DNA of 32,415 nt from Phoronis australis. Taxonomy: Eukaryota > Phoronida > Phoronidae. Position numbers and translations under genes: made by a program. Below are positions 20,701-32,415 of the stretch, in pieces. The notes under the pieces are model-generated. The model did not search any database. It saw only the letters and a list, made by a program, of their open reading frames with translations, and had not been told where the DNA came from. The stretch covers positions 1-32,415 of the forward strand of contig NMRA01000614.1 in NCBI GenBank assembly GCA_002633005.1, read 5' to 3'. The stretch's first letter is position 1. Every line of letters begins with the position of its first letter.

Positions 20701-21852
20701 GACAAAAATTTAATAAGATGTTGCTTTTCAGTGACTCAAGTTTTTTTAATTGCATATTTCCGCGAGAGTTGCCTAATCGATTACTTTTCTCATCGAGTGT
20801 AGAGCTTAAGTGGATTCGCTGCCACGCTTCAATCCGCGCTTCTGCTTATTTCTGGAGAACTAATTTCTCACTCATGTTATATTTCTCGATCAACCAAAGA
20901 CCAATAAGAGTAGATCACCAAGGCAAATAATTAGGGAATATAATGTAACGGCAATGTACAAAAGACTGTTGGAGTTTCAAAACCGAAAGAAATGAAACAA
21001 GGGCAGTGTTTGCAATAGTAGGTCACAAGGTGGCAGTTTTGTTATCTCGTTTGATGAATGTTTGTTGTGCTTTGGAGCTAAGAGTTTGGAAAGTGAGGCT
21101 TCAAAGCTGCCATGCCTTCCAGCAACCAATTTCACTGCATTATTTCTAAATAACCAGTCTTGTTTCACTCATAAACACAACATAAAAACTGCCTTAAAAT
21201 TATATTCACATAAACATCATGTAACCCCATAGATCCAGTACATCGCCTTCCACGAACGCTTTCTTGAAATGCAATCTCATGTCTTCCTTGCTCGCCAATG
21301 GATACTGTGTATTACCTACAACGGTAAACTTTCATGATTCGAAGTGCCAATTTCACAGATTCCGGTGTTAAATATAAATATCTTAGATAAATAATCAAAG
21401 TCCTGTTAAAATTGTTAAGACCTAATTCTCTTCTGTACGCTAAAACATATCACACATTGGTCTAATATTTGTAATACTTAGTACTTTCATCTCAGCAAAC
21501 AACGATCCTCGATTGTTGACCGAATGCTATTTTTCTGGAAGAGGCAAACTGTAACATTGATTCGAAAAGTGACAATTTCCGTCGTTATAAAATCAATTAT
21601 TTGCATTTAATACAAGAATGGCACGGACTATTGTTACACTCTTTCCTAGTCCACGTTTCCATGCAGGTGGCGCTTCGACAGATTGTACGACTACTACTAT
21701 ACCAGCCCAATCTTGTTTTTCGGTCATTCCACTTGGGTTTTTCAACCCTGGGAGTTATTTCATGCGCTGTACTTTTTAATATGGAACTAGCTAACAGGTA
21801 TTTATATTTGATAATTTAATATTGCGCGGGTCAGTACCATAATAATTGCGTT
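17740..21852. other. Intergenic stretch between the VDE-like and PAN/CTHRC1-like genes
   Basis: About 4.1 kb in which I recognise no gene. Short open frames (for example 18185-18541 minus and 20658-20930 plus) have no familiar motif. A palindromic TGACGTCA (CRE-like) occurs near 18728. Confidence 0.5.
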
Positions 21853-24800
21853 ATGCTTGGATTAAAATGCTTCGTTGCTCTTGTTATGATTTGCCGTGTG
21901 AAAACGACCTCGTCTCAGTTGCCTTTTTATGGAATTTCGGTGAATCTATGTGATGTGAACTTTACATCACGAGTGTACCAAGCCGAGTTCACCCCCCTCT
22001 CGAGTTCGTACCGGCCTCCTTTCTACAAGACGGAGCCGGCAAGAAGCGACATGGAGTGTCTGGTGATTTGCAAGCGAGATTCTAGCGTCTGTGTGTCAGC
22101 CTACTGGGATCCAAACATGCAGACGTGCCAACTAACTAACGCCACTCTTCATTCACAAACGGAATACAGTTCCCACCAGCTAACTAGATCTACCATGACA
22201 AACCTCCGAGCAAAGGAAATGGTTACATTTAAGAAAAACATTGTAAGTACAGTTGATTTCACAATAAACTGAACAACGACAAAATTTGATGAAGTTTCCG
22301 TGCACAAAATCGAAACTAAATATCTAATCAATTTTTACTAGAATACGTTTAAATTCTGGCTAAATCTCGACCAAAGCTCACCAGGTATTGCTTCAGTGTT
22401 GTAACTCACTATTGCAACAGTGAAACTTTATTGGCATGAAATATAAAATAGCCGTTAGCCGGCAGCATTGGGATGTTATCCCATAGACGTGAAGCATTAT
22501 GGGTAAATATAGTTGAAACATCGATGACGCTGGAACTGTGGTACGTGTGACAATAGGTTAACAAAGTATACGTTCAAACAGCAAGTCATAATGATCACGC
22601 CATATGGTAATGAATAATTGAAATAATGCATTCACTTAGAATGTCCATCAGTTTTGGCAATTGGTGACACACTCTTATCAAGCATCTGGTTATCAAAATT
22701 CAGAGTTTGGAGATGATAAGGCACTGGGGTGGGTCTAAACTGTATGCACAATTTTTTTTTTTTTTTCGTTCTAATTTCGTGTGAACTCAAAATAAGCGTC
22801 TAGTAGTTTGTGCTCAAGTATATTATGGTTTATACATATGAATTTATAGTCAAAGTTCCCACGAGTTCAGACTCGAAGTTTTAGCCTTAGACTGCCATTG
22901 AACGAGAAAAACAGACTGACTGCCTTCTTCAGAGTACTTCTCTGACAATGAAACATAAGTTAAACTGTTCCAGGTATTTTACGGTTCGTTAGTAAAGATT
23001 TTTGAATTTCTTTTGATGTCAAAGCATTTTTGTTTTTAGTTTCGAATTTCAGAAAAGCGATCTGCAACTGTTCTTCACCTCGTCGATTTTTGTCACACAC
23101 GGCAAAGCACGTGTCCTTATTAGGTATGCCAAAACATAGACGTAGCACAATTCCCTTGTGTGTAAATGTGACCTTTGACCTTTGATGTAAACGAAACAAT
23201 GGCGATTTATCAGAAGTAGCTAGTCCGACTTCTTTGAGGGGCAGTGAATACTCGAAACTGTATTGGAATGAACGAGTTTATATTTCGTCTGAGTTTCAAA
23301 AATAGCAAATCTGGTAATTCTTTTCTAGAAATTCTTGCAAATTCAAAGTTAGCATTCCCAAGAAGTACATGTAAATACCCCACGATACATGTATGTTTAA
23401 AAGGTATTTTACAAGTTTTCGCGTTTTATGCATTTTTAATACCGGGAAATCAAATGCAAACTCGGATTAGGCAGTTATTCACGCAATCAATAATTTACTT
23501 GAGCATCGAATGATAGACATCAATACCGAGTACGCAGAAAAGTAGAATTTTATAGAAAATCTCATTTTCACTGATTTCGAGTTCCCCTTTGAGTACAAAG
23601 ATTAGACCCAAGGTTCTGGTGAATTTTTGTCAGTAATTTACAACTTTTAAATTAATCATCTTATGTTATAGGTATAGTGCTGTACATGTATTTACATATA
23701 TGAGGTCGTTACATTGCATTAATGTGTGAGTTCATTTTTGCTTTATAGTTTTACACGGGAGTTATAGATCGAAGCACGGAATGTACTACCCGGAATTGTT
23801 CGGCAGGGGCGCACACCTGTAGAAAAGAATGCAACGACAACACCGCTGTATGCGCAGGTAAGCCCTCGCTCGTAGTACTTGTGCGGCTTTTCATTGGATA
23901 CTAATTATAATCGAAGATTATCCAGAGGTGGATCCAGGATTTTGGGGGGTCAGATCAACATACCCATGCCACGTCAACATACCCATGTCAAGTCAACACC
24001 AGTGCTATAAAGCCATGTTGACGCCCGTGAACTATGTTAGTCTGTATACAGAACAAAAGCACTTCCCAAGCAGTGCTGGGTTGACCAATAAGCTGAACTA
24101 ACAGTAAAACTTACAGCTACCGCACAAATTATGGATCCCACGATGTTCGAAGCCAAAGGCACGCCACGAAAGTTGTGGTAAACCTGGGGAAGTTCGAAAT
24201 TGTGGGGCGGAGCTAGTGGGTGGTAGCCCGCAACTTGTGTGCAGTAATCGATGAATTGTAGGGACTAGATAAAGGGGGTGGTTGAAAAACTTGAACCGGG
24301 GAGAGTTCAAATTGCCAGCTGGGCATTCTTCCCAGGGCAAAATCAAAGAAGCAAATTTGGAGAAGCCTAAACTATATGTAGCATAACACGTGTTATTGGA
24401 ACATTTCGCTTCAATGTCAAATAGGACACACTTGAAGTACATGAAATGCGAGACAGGCAATGCTCAGTGGGTTGTTTGTGACAGCGACCACTAAAATAAA
24501 GCGACCAATATCAAATCACATTTCCAAACCGATTTCTTATCCAGTAATGCATTGTTTTGACATTGCCAGAAGCTGGATGTCTACCTATTTGGAGGTTCCC
24601 GTGCCCCATCTCTGCTTTATTTTAAAGCGGGCTATGGTCCCGCCTTCAGTAACAAATATCTGCTTTTGATTAAGATCACTGTTGTGAAATTGGTCTCCAG
24701 TTGTTCCTTGGTCTATTCAAACTGACGTGCTTTCTGAGATCCTAAGATCAGGCCCTACCAATTGACGGCAGGTCAATTTATTCGCCGAACACGGTCTTGG

Positions 24801-27800
24801 GCAATACTGTAGCAATTTTCGGTAAGTCCTTGCAAGACCAAGAATTACTTCTCATCTGAGTTGAGAGCAATTTCACATATGTATGTGGTGTAAATCAAAA
24901 GTTATTTTATAAGTTCAGAGGAACGGGTGTTTATGGCCGCTTTGATTTATTAGTTGTCCGGAATGACGAGGTTTCTGCATGTGTCTGAGCTACAACGAGA
25001 ATTTTTGCGTGCCGGATTATGTTTATAGTATCGGAACCCTGCTACGCACCCTGTCGGTTGTCCACTAGACAACGACCGTGGTTTGAGAGGAACTCTACAG
25101 GAACGCTTCAGATGTCCGACGGAAATTTGTATGGGCAGCGAAAAGGTTCAAAATAGACAACACTACCAAATAAAGAAGTTAGTTTTCAAACAGACAGGTC
25201 ATTTGGTTAAATTTCTACAAACAGACAGGTTATTTGGTTAAATTTCGACAAACAGACAGATTATTTGGTTAAATTTCGACAAACAGACAGGTTATTTAGC
25301 GAACGAACAAGTTAGTTGCGCCGAACAGACAGGTTACTCAGGCCGAACGAACAGGTTACTTGTCAAACGAACAGGTCACTTCTACCAAACAGACAGGTTA
25401 GTCATCGAATGAACATGTTGGTCTTGCCAAACAGACGTAGTAGTCGAACAGACAGGACAGATGGCGCTGTCCCAACTCAAGGAATAGTTGACGTCACGAA
25501 GTCATGAGCCCCGCAATGAGCACAAAAATTCCAAAAAGTTGTTTTGGTGGTCTGTTGCAGTGAAGAATTTCTTTCATAGGACGTGCGCCATGGTGATGGG
25601 GTATATATTGGACCTCGAGCACCTGATGAACAGTTTCCGGACAGAGACACATATGAACGGTCCAAATATATGTTGCAATCCTATGCCACTTCGCACGGTA
25701 TCTTGAAGGCAGAAATTTAGCTTTTGCACCCACAACTCCTGTGCATCACACATTTTTCAAATCAGCTGCTGTAACCACTTATTCGAAAAAATGAGAAAAG
25801 TTTAGAGATACATAGTCTTTTTGATTCCCCTCTAAATCCCTCACTGCTCTGGGAGCAGTTGCAAAATTCACAATGACAGCAGAGTCGTTCTGATAAATGT
25901 TTTGACAGGCTACCAGTGCTCGGTGTGTCGTCAATCAGCAGACATCACGAATTCGCCAATTTGAGCAATTTCCATACAGCATTTTAGTACAGCCATTCAA
26001 ATGTTCGTCATACAACCCGACAAAACGAATTGTTAATAATTGTCATCCTTGACCATATTTTAAATTCTATGAAAATCAATTTAAAGAAATATTGCGTACG
26101 TTAGGTTACATTACATAAATTCTTCATTTTCAGAGTTTATCCATACCTTTCACGTGCAGCTGATGTCCTTTTGCTTAATATTTTTTAGTGGAATTGGTTG
26201 CATTGTTATTACTTTTCTAATCCAGCTGAAATCAGTTAAATCCGACAATGCAGTTAGCCTCTTTAAAGATTGTTTCTAAGTTTGTAATGCTCGATCAGAA
26301 CCCAGTGCATGCGATGAATGGTGATAGTCTAGACTTTGGTTTTGCCAGGGGTACAGTGTCCCTGCCTAGAGACAACCTGATTGATACCTTAACATATACG
26401 TGATTTTCATGTTATGTTAGGCTGCGTAACGGTTCATCGATGCCTGCAAGTGCATATTTTGTATCATTTATTCATAAAACCAGCATGTGCGACATTTTTT
26501 ATATACTGAAAATGGTTCTTTTTTTCTGTTTAAGCTCCGCTTGAAAGCTGTGAGGAAATACCCGTCTCAAATATTCGTCACTGGCATTGGAAAACCTGGC
26601 AAAGTGGTCTTGACGCGGGTGTATTGCTGGTAAGCGCGAAATATATACCATTTTACATGGCAGGCAAATACGTGTAATTGGTACATTAAGGATATCTCAA
26701 ATGTTACTCACAAAAGTGGCCATTTTTACAATAATTCACAAATGTCTAGCAAAATACATTATCTTCATTCTCGGGAAACTTCAAATACGAAATATGTATC
26801 GTGAATCGAGAAAAAGATTAAGCAGAACTACACTGGAACCGCACAACCGCGCGGAAATTTGTTCACTATTTGCTGCCTCAGATCGGATCTTCCGCCGGGC
26901 ACATGGCAACTCCGTTTGCACCCTCAGTCCTTTCACACCGAGTCGCCATAATATTGAGTCAACGACGTGTGCATATGATAGAAAAATGCCGAAGAAAATG
27001 ATGACAAAACATATTTTTAATCCTGAGGGAGTTGTGTATCTGCATGCACACGACCGTTAAGAACGAGTCGCCTCATGCCTCTGTGAATTTGTGTTCACGA
27101 ACACAGCAAGTTGTGAAACTAGATAAATCCTCATCCAAATTCCTTAATTTGATAGGTAATTTGACATTTCGATGTTCTGATCTCATGCTCACGACGTGCC
27201 TTAACCATCGACTCAATTTATGTCATCCATTTCGTACTTGGTTTCATATCAGTCTCCCGGCGCGTGGTGTGTATAACAGGGATCTGTTGACTTACTTTAA
27301 AGTAGACCACAATGCACCAGCTTGACCCACTTAATATGTTGGCTCCGCCCATGACATAGTTGGACTCCATGCATTGGAAATATACTTGGGTAATTAAAGT
27401 TTTTGTGATAATTAAATTCATTACGCACTGAAAATTCAGTTGACATTGCACGTCAATGTGGTAACAATGAACACGCCTTAGGGATGTATATGTTATAGTG
27501 ACCGAAAACAAGTTTTCACCGAATAATTAACCGAAAACTTTGAGATTTTCGCATGTCCTAACTTAATTGGCTCGGTTTTATCAAATCGACTTAAATTGAA
27601 CTTAGGAACACAAGTTCTCAAAAACGGCTCAGTAGATTGCGCTGAAACTTTCCAAAGTTAATATTTAATCATCAATCTCAAAAACGCATTTTAGTATGTT
27701 TTGATATAAAGGCCTAGTTTTTGCGTAATATAACAAAGACGAATACGGCTGCTATTTTTTACAAAAGCGCCTTACTTTTTGTGAGTTGGCTTGTCACAGA

Positions 27801-30745
27801 AGCCAAACTAAAAGACTAATAGAAAATTTCTAATAGCGTTTTTTAGTTAACTGGCGAAGGTTTCATTGAAAAAAGATTCATTAAAATCCACCAACGGGTT
27901 ATTTTGCTACGAATATACCTTTCTTAAACATGAAATTTTGACTTAAAAAGGTGTTAACGTAATAAAAATAATGACATATAAATATAAAACATATTTTTAT
28001 ATTCCTTGATCCTTTTCCTTCCAGAAAATATATACTTTTGCTAGTTGACAAAGCCTAGTTTTTGACATACGAATTAGAATGGAGGCCACTAAATAAGATT
28101 TGAGTTAACCTTAAAGGAGAGACAATTACCTGTATACGAACCAGTAAACCTGACAGGACTGGGCTAATACCGTGACATTACCGTCAGCAGTAGTAATACT
28201 GCTCAAGCACTTTAGGTCAGTTCCCTGCCAAAAACTTCACCAGTACAGGGTAAGTACTGAGTCAATTCCGGGGCAGTGCCTTAAAGTTTTGGCAGTACTA
28301 TTTATGATGCTGAGAAGTTAAACTTCTATTTCCCAGCTGATATGTACGTAGAGAATTACTACGTACAACAGGAGACTTCCTTAATGCATCACTGGACCAG
28401 TGAGAAAACTGCACCGGGTCATACGACACACATTGTAGAGTACTACCTCGATATACAGTTACCAAATGAAGGGGACTGTGCCAAGTTGTGATCAACATGT
28501 GCTCATGAAAATCTATGAAGGCCGATTTGAAAATACCGGTTGTTTCATTAGGTCTATGATTAAATTTACACGCACCAGGAATATGGACTTTTAGGAATTT
28601 TAGAAAACCTACTAATCCTATTGCTGCTACTGTGCCTGTTTGCCTCTTTGCATTCCACCTACGTCACTCCAGAAATAAAGGTATATTTTGTGAGGTTGGC
28701 GCAAACAGTCTTTAAAAGTTGAAATTACACATAGGATCACTCATAAGTAATTGTGAAACTGTGAGCCAACATGCATGCTTGTGTGCTAAAATCAAATAAA
28801 TTGGGAGACTGGCAAACAAAATCTAATTTGACAGTAAAATATTATCGTGAATCAATAAAAAGGCGTTTCCGTTCTCACGCCTTGCTTTTTCATGAATTTG
28901 TTTACGATCGTGGGGTCATTGAAAACGCTACCTTTGCAGTCACTCAGAACAAATAGAAACCAAATGAACACTCAATCACCGCGCACTATTTGACCATCTT
29001 TTACTTCAAAATCTTCAGGAGACTCTGCAGTTGTGAATGTCTGACTTTCAGAATGAGATTCAAAATGGCGCATGTGAATGATGATACCCCTTGCTAACAT
29101 AAGTTATTCTAGAGGTATCGCTGCAGTATAAAAAGTGTACAGTTAAACGATTTTGAGACAAAGCGGTGCAAAAACTATGGTTTTGACAGCGAGGCGTTGG
29201 CCATCTACCGCCATAACGGTAATATTTCTGCCGGTACAAACCACGGCTTTGATGACATGAAACAAGCATTGGTCCAGTATTCTACTGTTAAAACAATACT
29301 CTTGGAAGTGGTCCATATCACACAAAGTCGACATTGGCAAGATATTTGCCAGTAACGTCGAAACGGTATACGATGCAATTAAGCGGTACAAGACGACGGT
29401 ACAAAGCTAATGACGGGGCAAAAAAATGCCGAAGATCGGACAACCAGGGCGATAAGATATTGGTGGCGATAGATAGTACCGAAGGAGTGGCAATACTGGC
29501 ATCGTGGAAGCAGCGCCGTTGTCTTTCGCCTCTTGTGCCATATATGATCTGCGCATCCCTTTATGCATCAGGGTTGAGGTACGTGGACGCAGGACATTCG
29601 TATAGCCCTTGCAGAGAGCAATCTTGGCTCATGAAGCCGACACAAGGCACAACGGACGCTACCGACAACTACGAATCGTACTACGGTTGGGATTGCACAG
29701 CTAGCCACTTGATACCACAGCGCCTGTACTTTCGTGTCTAGCGTTTGTTTGAAGATTACGGAAAAGAGATTGGTGTTAATCATAATTGCTGCCTTTTCGT
29801 GACAATGTCAATCTATTAACACAAAACTCGTCATTGAAATTTGAACTTCTTCATTTTTGAATGCCAAAGATCAGTTAATTTTGTTGATATGTCCCAACCT
29901 ATATTGTTTAACTTGCCTGAGCGACTTGACTTGTGAACCTCATACCACAATAGAGCGCTTATCAGAGTGATCTTAACACCTTCAGAGAATACAGTCAAAT
30001 TGGAATGGGGTCGTCCACCATTGTTTTAGTTATATCTGATATAAATCGTCGTTACATTCTCCACGCTTACTACACAAACGTGGCGCGTCTTACGTGTACG
30101 GACCATGACGTTTACCTGCAAAATGTCAAGCAACATGTGAACGAGTGTGCTAGAAGTTTATGTCAGACATAAATCGGAAATTATGTCGCATTCCCAATCA
30201 CACGCGGCTGCTATTTTTTTTAATATGCGCTACTAAGGTCACAGGAGTACTCCCCAAACACACACATTTCGCTTGAAATCGAGTGATCTTCAGGGGCGGA
30301 TCCAGGATTTTGAGTTACCAGGCAGGGCGTAGCATTAGCCAGGATTTTGGCCGTCAGACTTTCGCACCCACAAACTGCCAAATGGAATATGGAAGAATTT
30401 TAGGGGAGTATGGCCCCCTTGCCCCCCCCCCCCGTAATTCCGCCACTGATCCAAGTTTATCAAGAGTTTCAGCTATAGAACTCCCCCAGCACAAGAGGTC
30501 TATGTGCTTTCCATGAAATGATCAGCTATTGTTTATTTTGTTCTAGACTGTCACGTACAAGAAGCAGTATAATTTAACGGGCCTCAGAGTGCAATTCCGT
30601 GGATGTCTTAGAGGTGCACGCAATGCTGCAAAAGCGTGTTCTAGGTGGTACTTTACATTCAATGACAAAGAGTGCCAGACACCGGGAACCATAGAGGCGG
30701 TTTGGTACACGGAAGTGAAAGTTGACTATCATAGGAACGGACGTG
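21853..30745 (+). CDS. Secreted PAN/apple-like and CTHRC1-like domain protein (3' end outside window)
   Basis: Exons are 21853-22242, 23749-23857, 26535-26629 and 30547-30745, with GT/AG boundaries and agreeing phases (0, 1, 0, 1). They give 264 residues so far. The start MLGLKCFVALVMICRVKTTS is a plausible signal peptide. Residues of about 25-130 have a PAN/apple-like pattern (SDMECLVICKRDSSVCVSAY, then QTCQL). Exon 2 adds a short Cys-rich piece, CTTRNC, CRKEC, AVC. Exon 3 has WHWKTWQSGLDAGVLL, and exon 4 has LTGLRVQFRG, CSRWYFTFNDKEC and GTIEAVWY. These parallel the C-terminal domain of CTHRC1 (W..C.W....GRD.GLI, then LRV...G and C..CRRWYFTFNG.EC..P.PIEAI.Y). No collagen repeat is present before it. 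At least one more exon in phase 1 must lie beyond the right edge to finish the domain. Likely an extracellular protein of unknown role. Confidence 0.75.
22749..22766. repeat. Poly-T tract in intron 1
   Basis: A run of uninterrupted T in intron 1 of the PAN/CTHRC1-like gene. Confidence 0.8.
23929..23965. repeat. GGATCCAGGATTTT-type element end in intron 2
   Basis: AGGTGGATCCAGGATTTTGG matches the left end of the MITE at 30292. The adjoining sequence has short direct repeats of GTCAACATACCCATG. The rest of the element is unrecognisable. Confidence 0.45.
25188..25465. repeat. Degenerate tandem repeat of AACAGACAGGTTA units
   Basis: Three copies of a unit of about 31 bp (ACAAACAGACAGGTTATTTG followed by GTTAAATTTC) are followed by shorter, more variable units of about 24 bp, each with RAACRRACAGGTYA. 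It lies in intron 2 of the PAN/CTHRC1-like gene. Confidence 0.8.
29114..29745 (+). pseudogene. Unidentified coding-like segment, probably a broken gene
   Basis: One plus frame (about 29114-29355) reads through YGFDSEALAIYRHNGNISAG and GFDDMKQALVQYSTVKTILL before a stop. Another (29334-29741) encodes 135 codons ending at TAG, with GDKILVAIDSTEGVAILASW. Codon-like complexity and GC are higher than in surrounding intron DNA. The FDDMKQ...VQYS and KSTLA words weakly recall von Willebrand factor A domains, but I cannot confirm this. No splice sites join it to the neighbouring exons. It may be a retrocopy or transposon remnant. Confidence 0.25.
30292..30452. mobile_element. Short MITE with CAG.GGCGGA terminal inverted repeats
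   Basis: The left end CAGGGGCGGATCCAGGATTT pairs with the right end TAATTCCGCCACTG, whose complement is CAGTGGCGGAATTA. The interior has TTCGCACCCACAAACTGCC, AATGGAATATGG and a 12-C run. It is non-coding. Relatives occur at 16202-16710 and partial ones at 12609, 17262 and 23929. The target-site duplication is unclear. Confidence 0.7.
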
Positions 30746-30860
30746 GTAAGAAAGGACCTCAGCAACACTCTAGTCCAGCTTCCACAACAAAACCCCAGCC
30801 AATGGTGTACTTACCTTCAGTATGTGTGGAATAGCGGACTTTTCACATTTGGGCTCTATA

Positions 30861-31604
30861 GAGTAATGAGTGCGCGAAAGCGACTTTCGCTTGATCCCAA
30901 CTCAGATTTGGTTGACAGAAATTCACATGTTACTACACAGTGGTTTATAACTCTAAAAACGGAGAAATAATTAAAAATTGTCCAAATCTCGTGTGAAAAA
31001 GGTGAACCGCCGCTCATGGGATGAATGACATAAGAGTTGGCTGTCAACAGTAACTGCACACGTAATATCAGGACCTCAGTAGCTCAGTGGTAAGAGCATT
31101 AACTAGACCGGCAATCTAGAAACCTGTGGTTCGATTCCCAGTTGGGGTTCCTTATTTCACTTTGTTTGTTTGATATATTTCACTACTGGCAAACCTTAGC
31201 GTCTATATATTTAGAAATAAATCCTATTGTCAGCCCCACTCACATTCAATAATTAGCTCTTTAACTTTGACTGAAATCAATATTCTACCGCTTCACCAGT
31301 CGTAGTCCTGACTTAGCAGAGCGCGAAATCTTTTTCGAGTTGCGAAATATATGGAATATGATATGTTCTTCATCCGTGGATATTTCAAGAGATTAACATT
31401 TTTCTTTAACCCTTTAGCACATCAGTGGAAACTTTGGCGGCATTATGATAGCAAAAAAGATATTAAATCGCTGTCCATATCAGTAGGTTGAAACCGCATT
31501 ATATTGGTTCTCTAGGATGCGTTGAACTTCCGTCCAACAAACTAATTTCTGTTTGGAGGAATAGTGATTTTCAATAATGCACTGCTATATCGAAAGTCAG
31601 CTAT
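30861..31604 (+). repeat. Dispersed repeat family R1, copy C, interrupted by a tRNA-like insertion
   Basis: 30861-30985 matches the left part of copies A and B, and 31205-31604 matches the right part of copy B. About 220 bp with a tRNA-like head lie between them. The sequence around the join (GAGAAATAATTAAAAATTGT and AGAAATAAATCCTATTGTCA) looks similar on both sides. This could be a duplication at insertion or two separate partial copies. Confidence 0.55.
31073..31149 (+). repeat. tRNA-like SINE head (or degenerate tRNA)
   Basis: The Pol III boxes are intact: A box TAGCTCAGTGG (31080-31090) and B box GGTTCGATTCC. The acceptor arms ACCTCAG and TTGGGGT pair over seven positions with two G-T pairs. 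The D stem is GCTC/GAGC, and the anticodon stem is CTAGA/TCTAG around CCGGCAA. Against a working tRNA: four extra bases before the anticodon stem, C instead of T at the position before the anticodon (GGC), and a T stem with two mismatches. I favour a tRNA-derived SINE. Confidence 0.6.
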
Positions 31605-31718
31605 TGTTCAGACCTAACCCAAAACCACGTGGTGAATCGACATCATTCTTGTTCATTTTCTGGAGAGCGTGTACATGTACGTTTTGACTGTACTTACGTT
31701 CGTGTTCATAGCAGTGGA

Positions 31719-31900
31719 GGAGACGGTGTGGTGGCTCGGTAGTTTGGGCTGCAAGACCCGGGTTCCAATCCAGTCTAACACTTACAACTGTGCCTCTGCA
31801 GACCTTGGTCTTAGTAATGGATGTACAGTATGTAGGGGAGTGGATAAGAGCCTGAATAAAACTTTTAAAATGCGAAAGCGGTTTCTGGGGTGAGCTAATA
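31719..31900 (+). repeat. Second, more diverged tRNA-derived SINE-like repeat
   Basis: GTGGTGGCTCGGTAG resembles an A box region, and GGTTCCAATCC at 31761-31771 is a one-mismatch B box. The distance between them is shorter than in a tRNA, suggesting a deletion. A tail of about 130 bp includes AATAAAACTTTTAAAATG. Confidence 0.4.
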
Positions 31901-32393
31901 TTTTTAAGAAATCTATAGGGTGTCCCCAACAGTTAACAAAATACTCTAAAATATGAATACCAAAAATTAGTGTTCCGAAAACTAATGACGTTTTTCGTAT
32001 TCCAAGAGTACCAAAATTTGTAATTGTACATCACAGATTCTAGGGGGACTGTCAAAGCTGACACTAATTACAGAGAAATGAGGGGCGGTATTTTTTGCAC
32101 AGACGAATCTGGCTCTTACAATCATTGCATTCAACAGAGTCAGCATTTTCTCACTCAAACTGCATGTTGTGTTCAAGTCACGGCAGAAGACAAAGAAAAG
32201 TTCTTTAAAATGTTCCCACCTTAGCGCAATCAATTTCCTATGTCTACACGGTGGAACTTCACAACTGCTTGCGTTTGGTACCAAAACTCATTTTTTTGTT
32301 TTCTGCATTAAGAATCATTTGCTGTTGTTTTCTAATTTCTATGCACTGCAAAAACTCTCGGATTACTGAGAACAATCGTGTTTTCTCATTTCA

Positions 32394-32415
32394 GTGAGTG
32401 TGTGTGTGTGTGTGT
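32394..32415. repeat. (GT)n microsatellite at right edge
   Basis: GT dinucleotides run to the end of the window, directly after a TCTCATTTCAG that resembles a splice acceptor but is followed only by the repeat. Confidence 0.85.

Larger units (their letters stand above)
26630..30546. other. Intron 3 of the PAN/CTHRC1-like gene
   Basis: A 3.9-kb intron. It holds an imperfect inverted motif (28225-28295), an unexplained open segment (29114-29745) and a MITE (30292-30452). No further CTHRC1 or PAN exon is needed, because phases join directly across it. Confidence 0.6.

Noticed and set aside
31073-31149. Functional tRNA-Ala(GGC)
   Set aside because: Extra bases before the anticodon stem, C in place of T at position 33 and a broken T stem make a working tRNA unlikely.
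32350-32415. Next exon of the PAN/CTHRC1-like gene at the right edge
   Set aside because: A CATTTCAG acceptor-like site is present, but what follows is a GT microsatellite and not the rest of the CTHRC1 domain.

Overview
The window is animal nuclear DNA, most likely from a marine invertebrate. It has multi-exon genes with GT/AG introns, secreted cysteine-rich proteins, several non-LTR retrotransposon fragments, MITE-like repeats, minisatellites, frequent ACATGTA motifs and a 217-base assembly gap. There are no bacterial operons, no CRISPR array and no rRNA. I cannot name the species. All gene models were built by eye from splice-site and reading-phase agreement plus remembered protein families, with no database search.

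Layout. 1-818 (+) is the decayed end of an L1/Tx1-like LINE, cut by a 208-bp inverted-repeat element (819-1026). 3492-7466 (-) holds the last four exons of a gene with Mind-bomb-type SH3 repeats. Its introns carry G-rich inverted arms, a 16-bp satellite, one copy of a dispersed repeat and a LINE fragment; a second LINE fragment lies just upstream of its first visible exon. 8510-9217 (-) is a frameshifted THAP-domain transposon relic. 9309-10604 (-) is a large exon of about 26 short acidic/basic repeats with a possible last exon behind it. 12097-17580 (+) is a complete four-exon gene for a protein closely resembling plant violaxanthin de-epoxidase (VDE). 21853 to beyond the right edge (+) is the 5' part of a secreted protein with a PAN/apple-like N-terminus and a CTHRC1-like C-terminal domain. 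The right end is rich in repeats, including two tRNA-like SINE heads.

The main point of interest is the VDE-like gene. Its N-terminal part reproduces ten cysteines of the plant enzyme with nearly identical spacing, and the lipocalin part keeps the GKWYI and GLNP..D signatures. All exon phases agree and give a 269-residue product with a predicted N-terminal membrane or signal segment. Animals are not known to run the xanthophyll cycle, so the substrate is an open question. The genes do not form an obvious pathway and look like unrelated neighbours.
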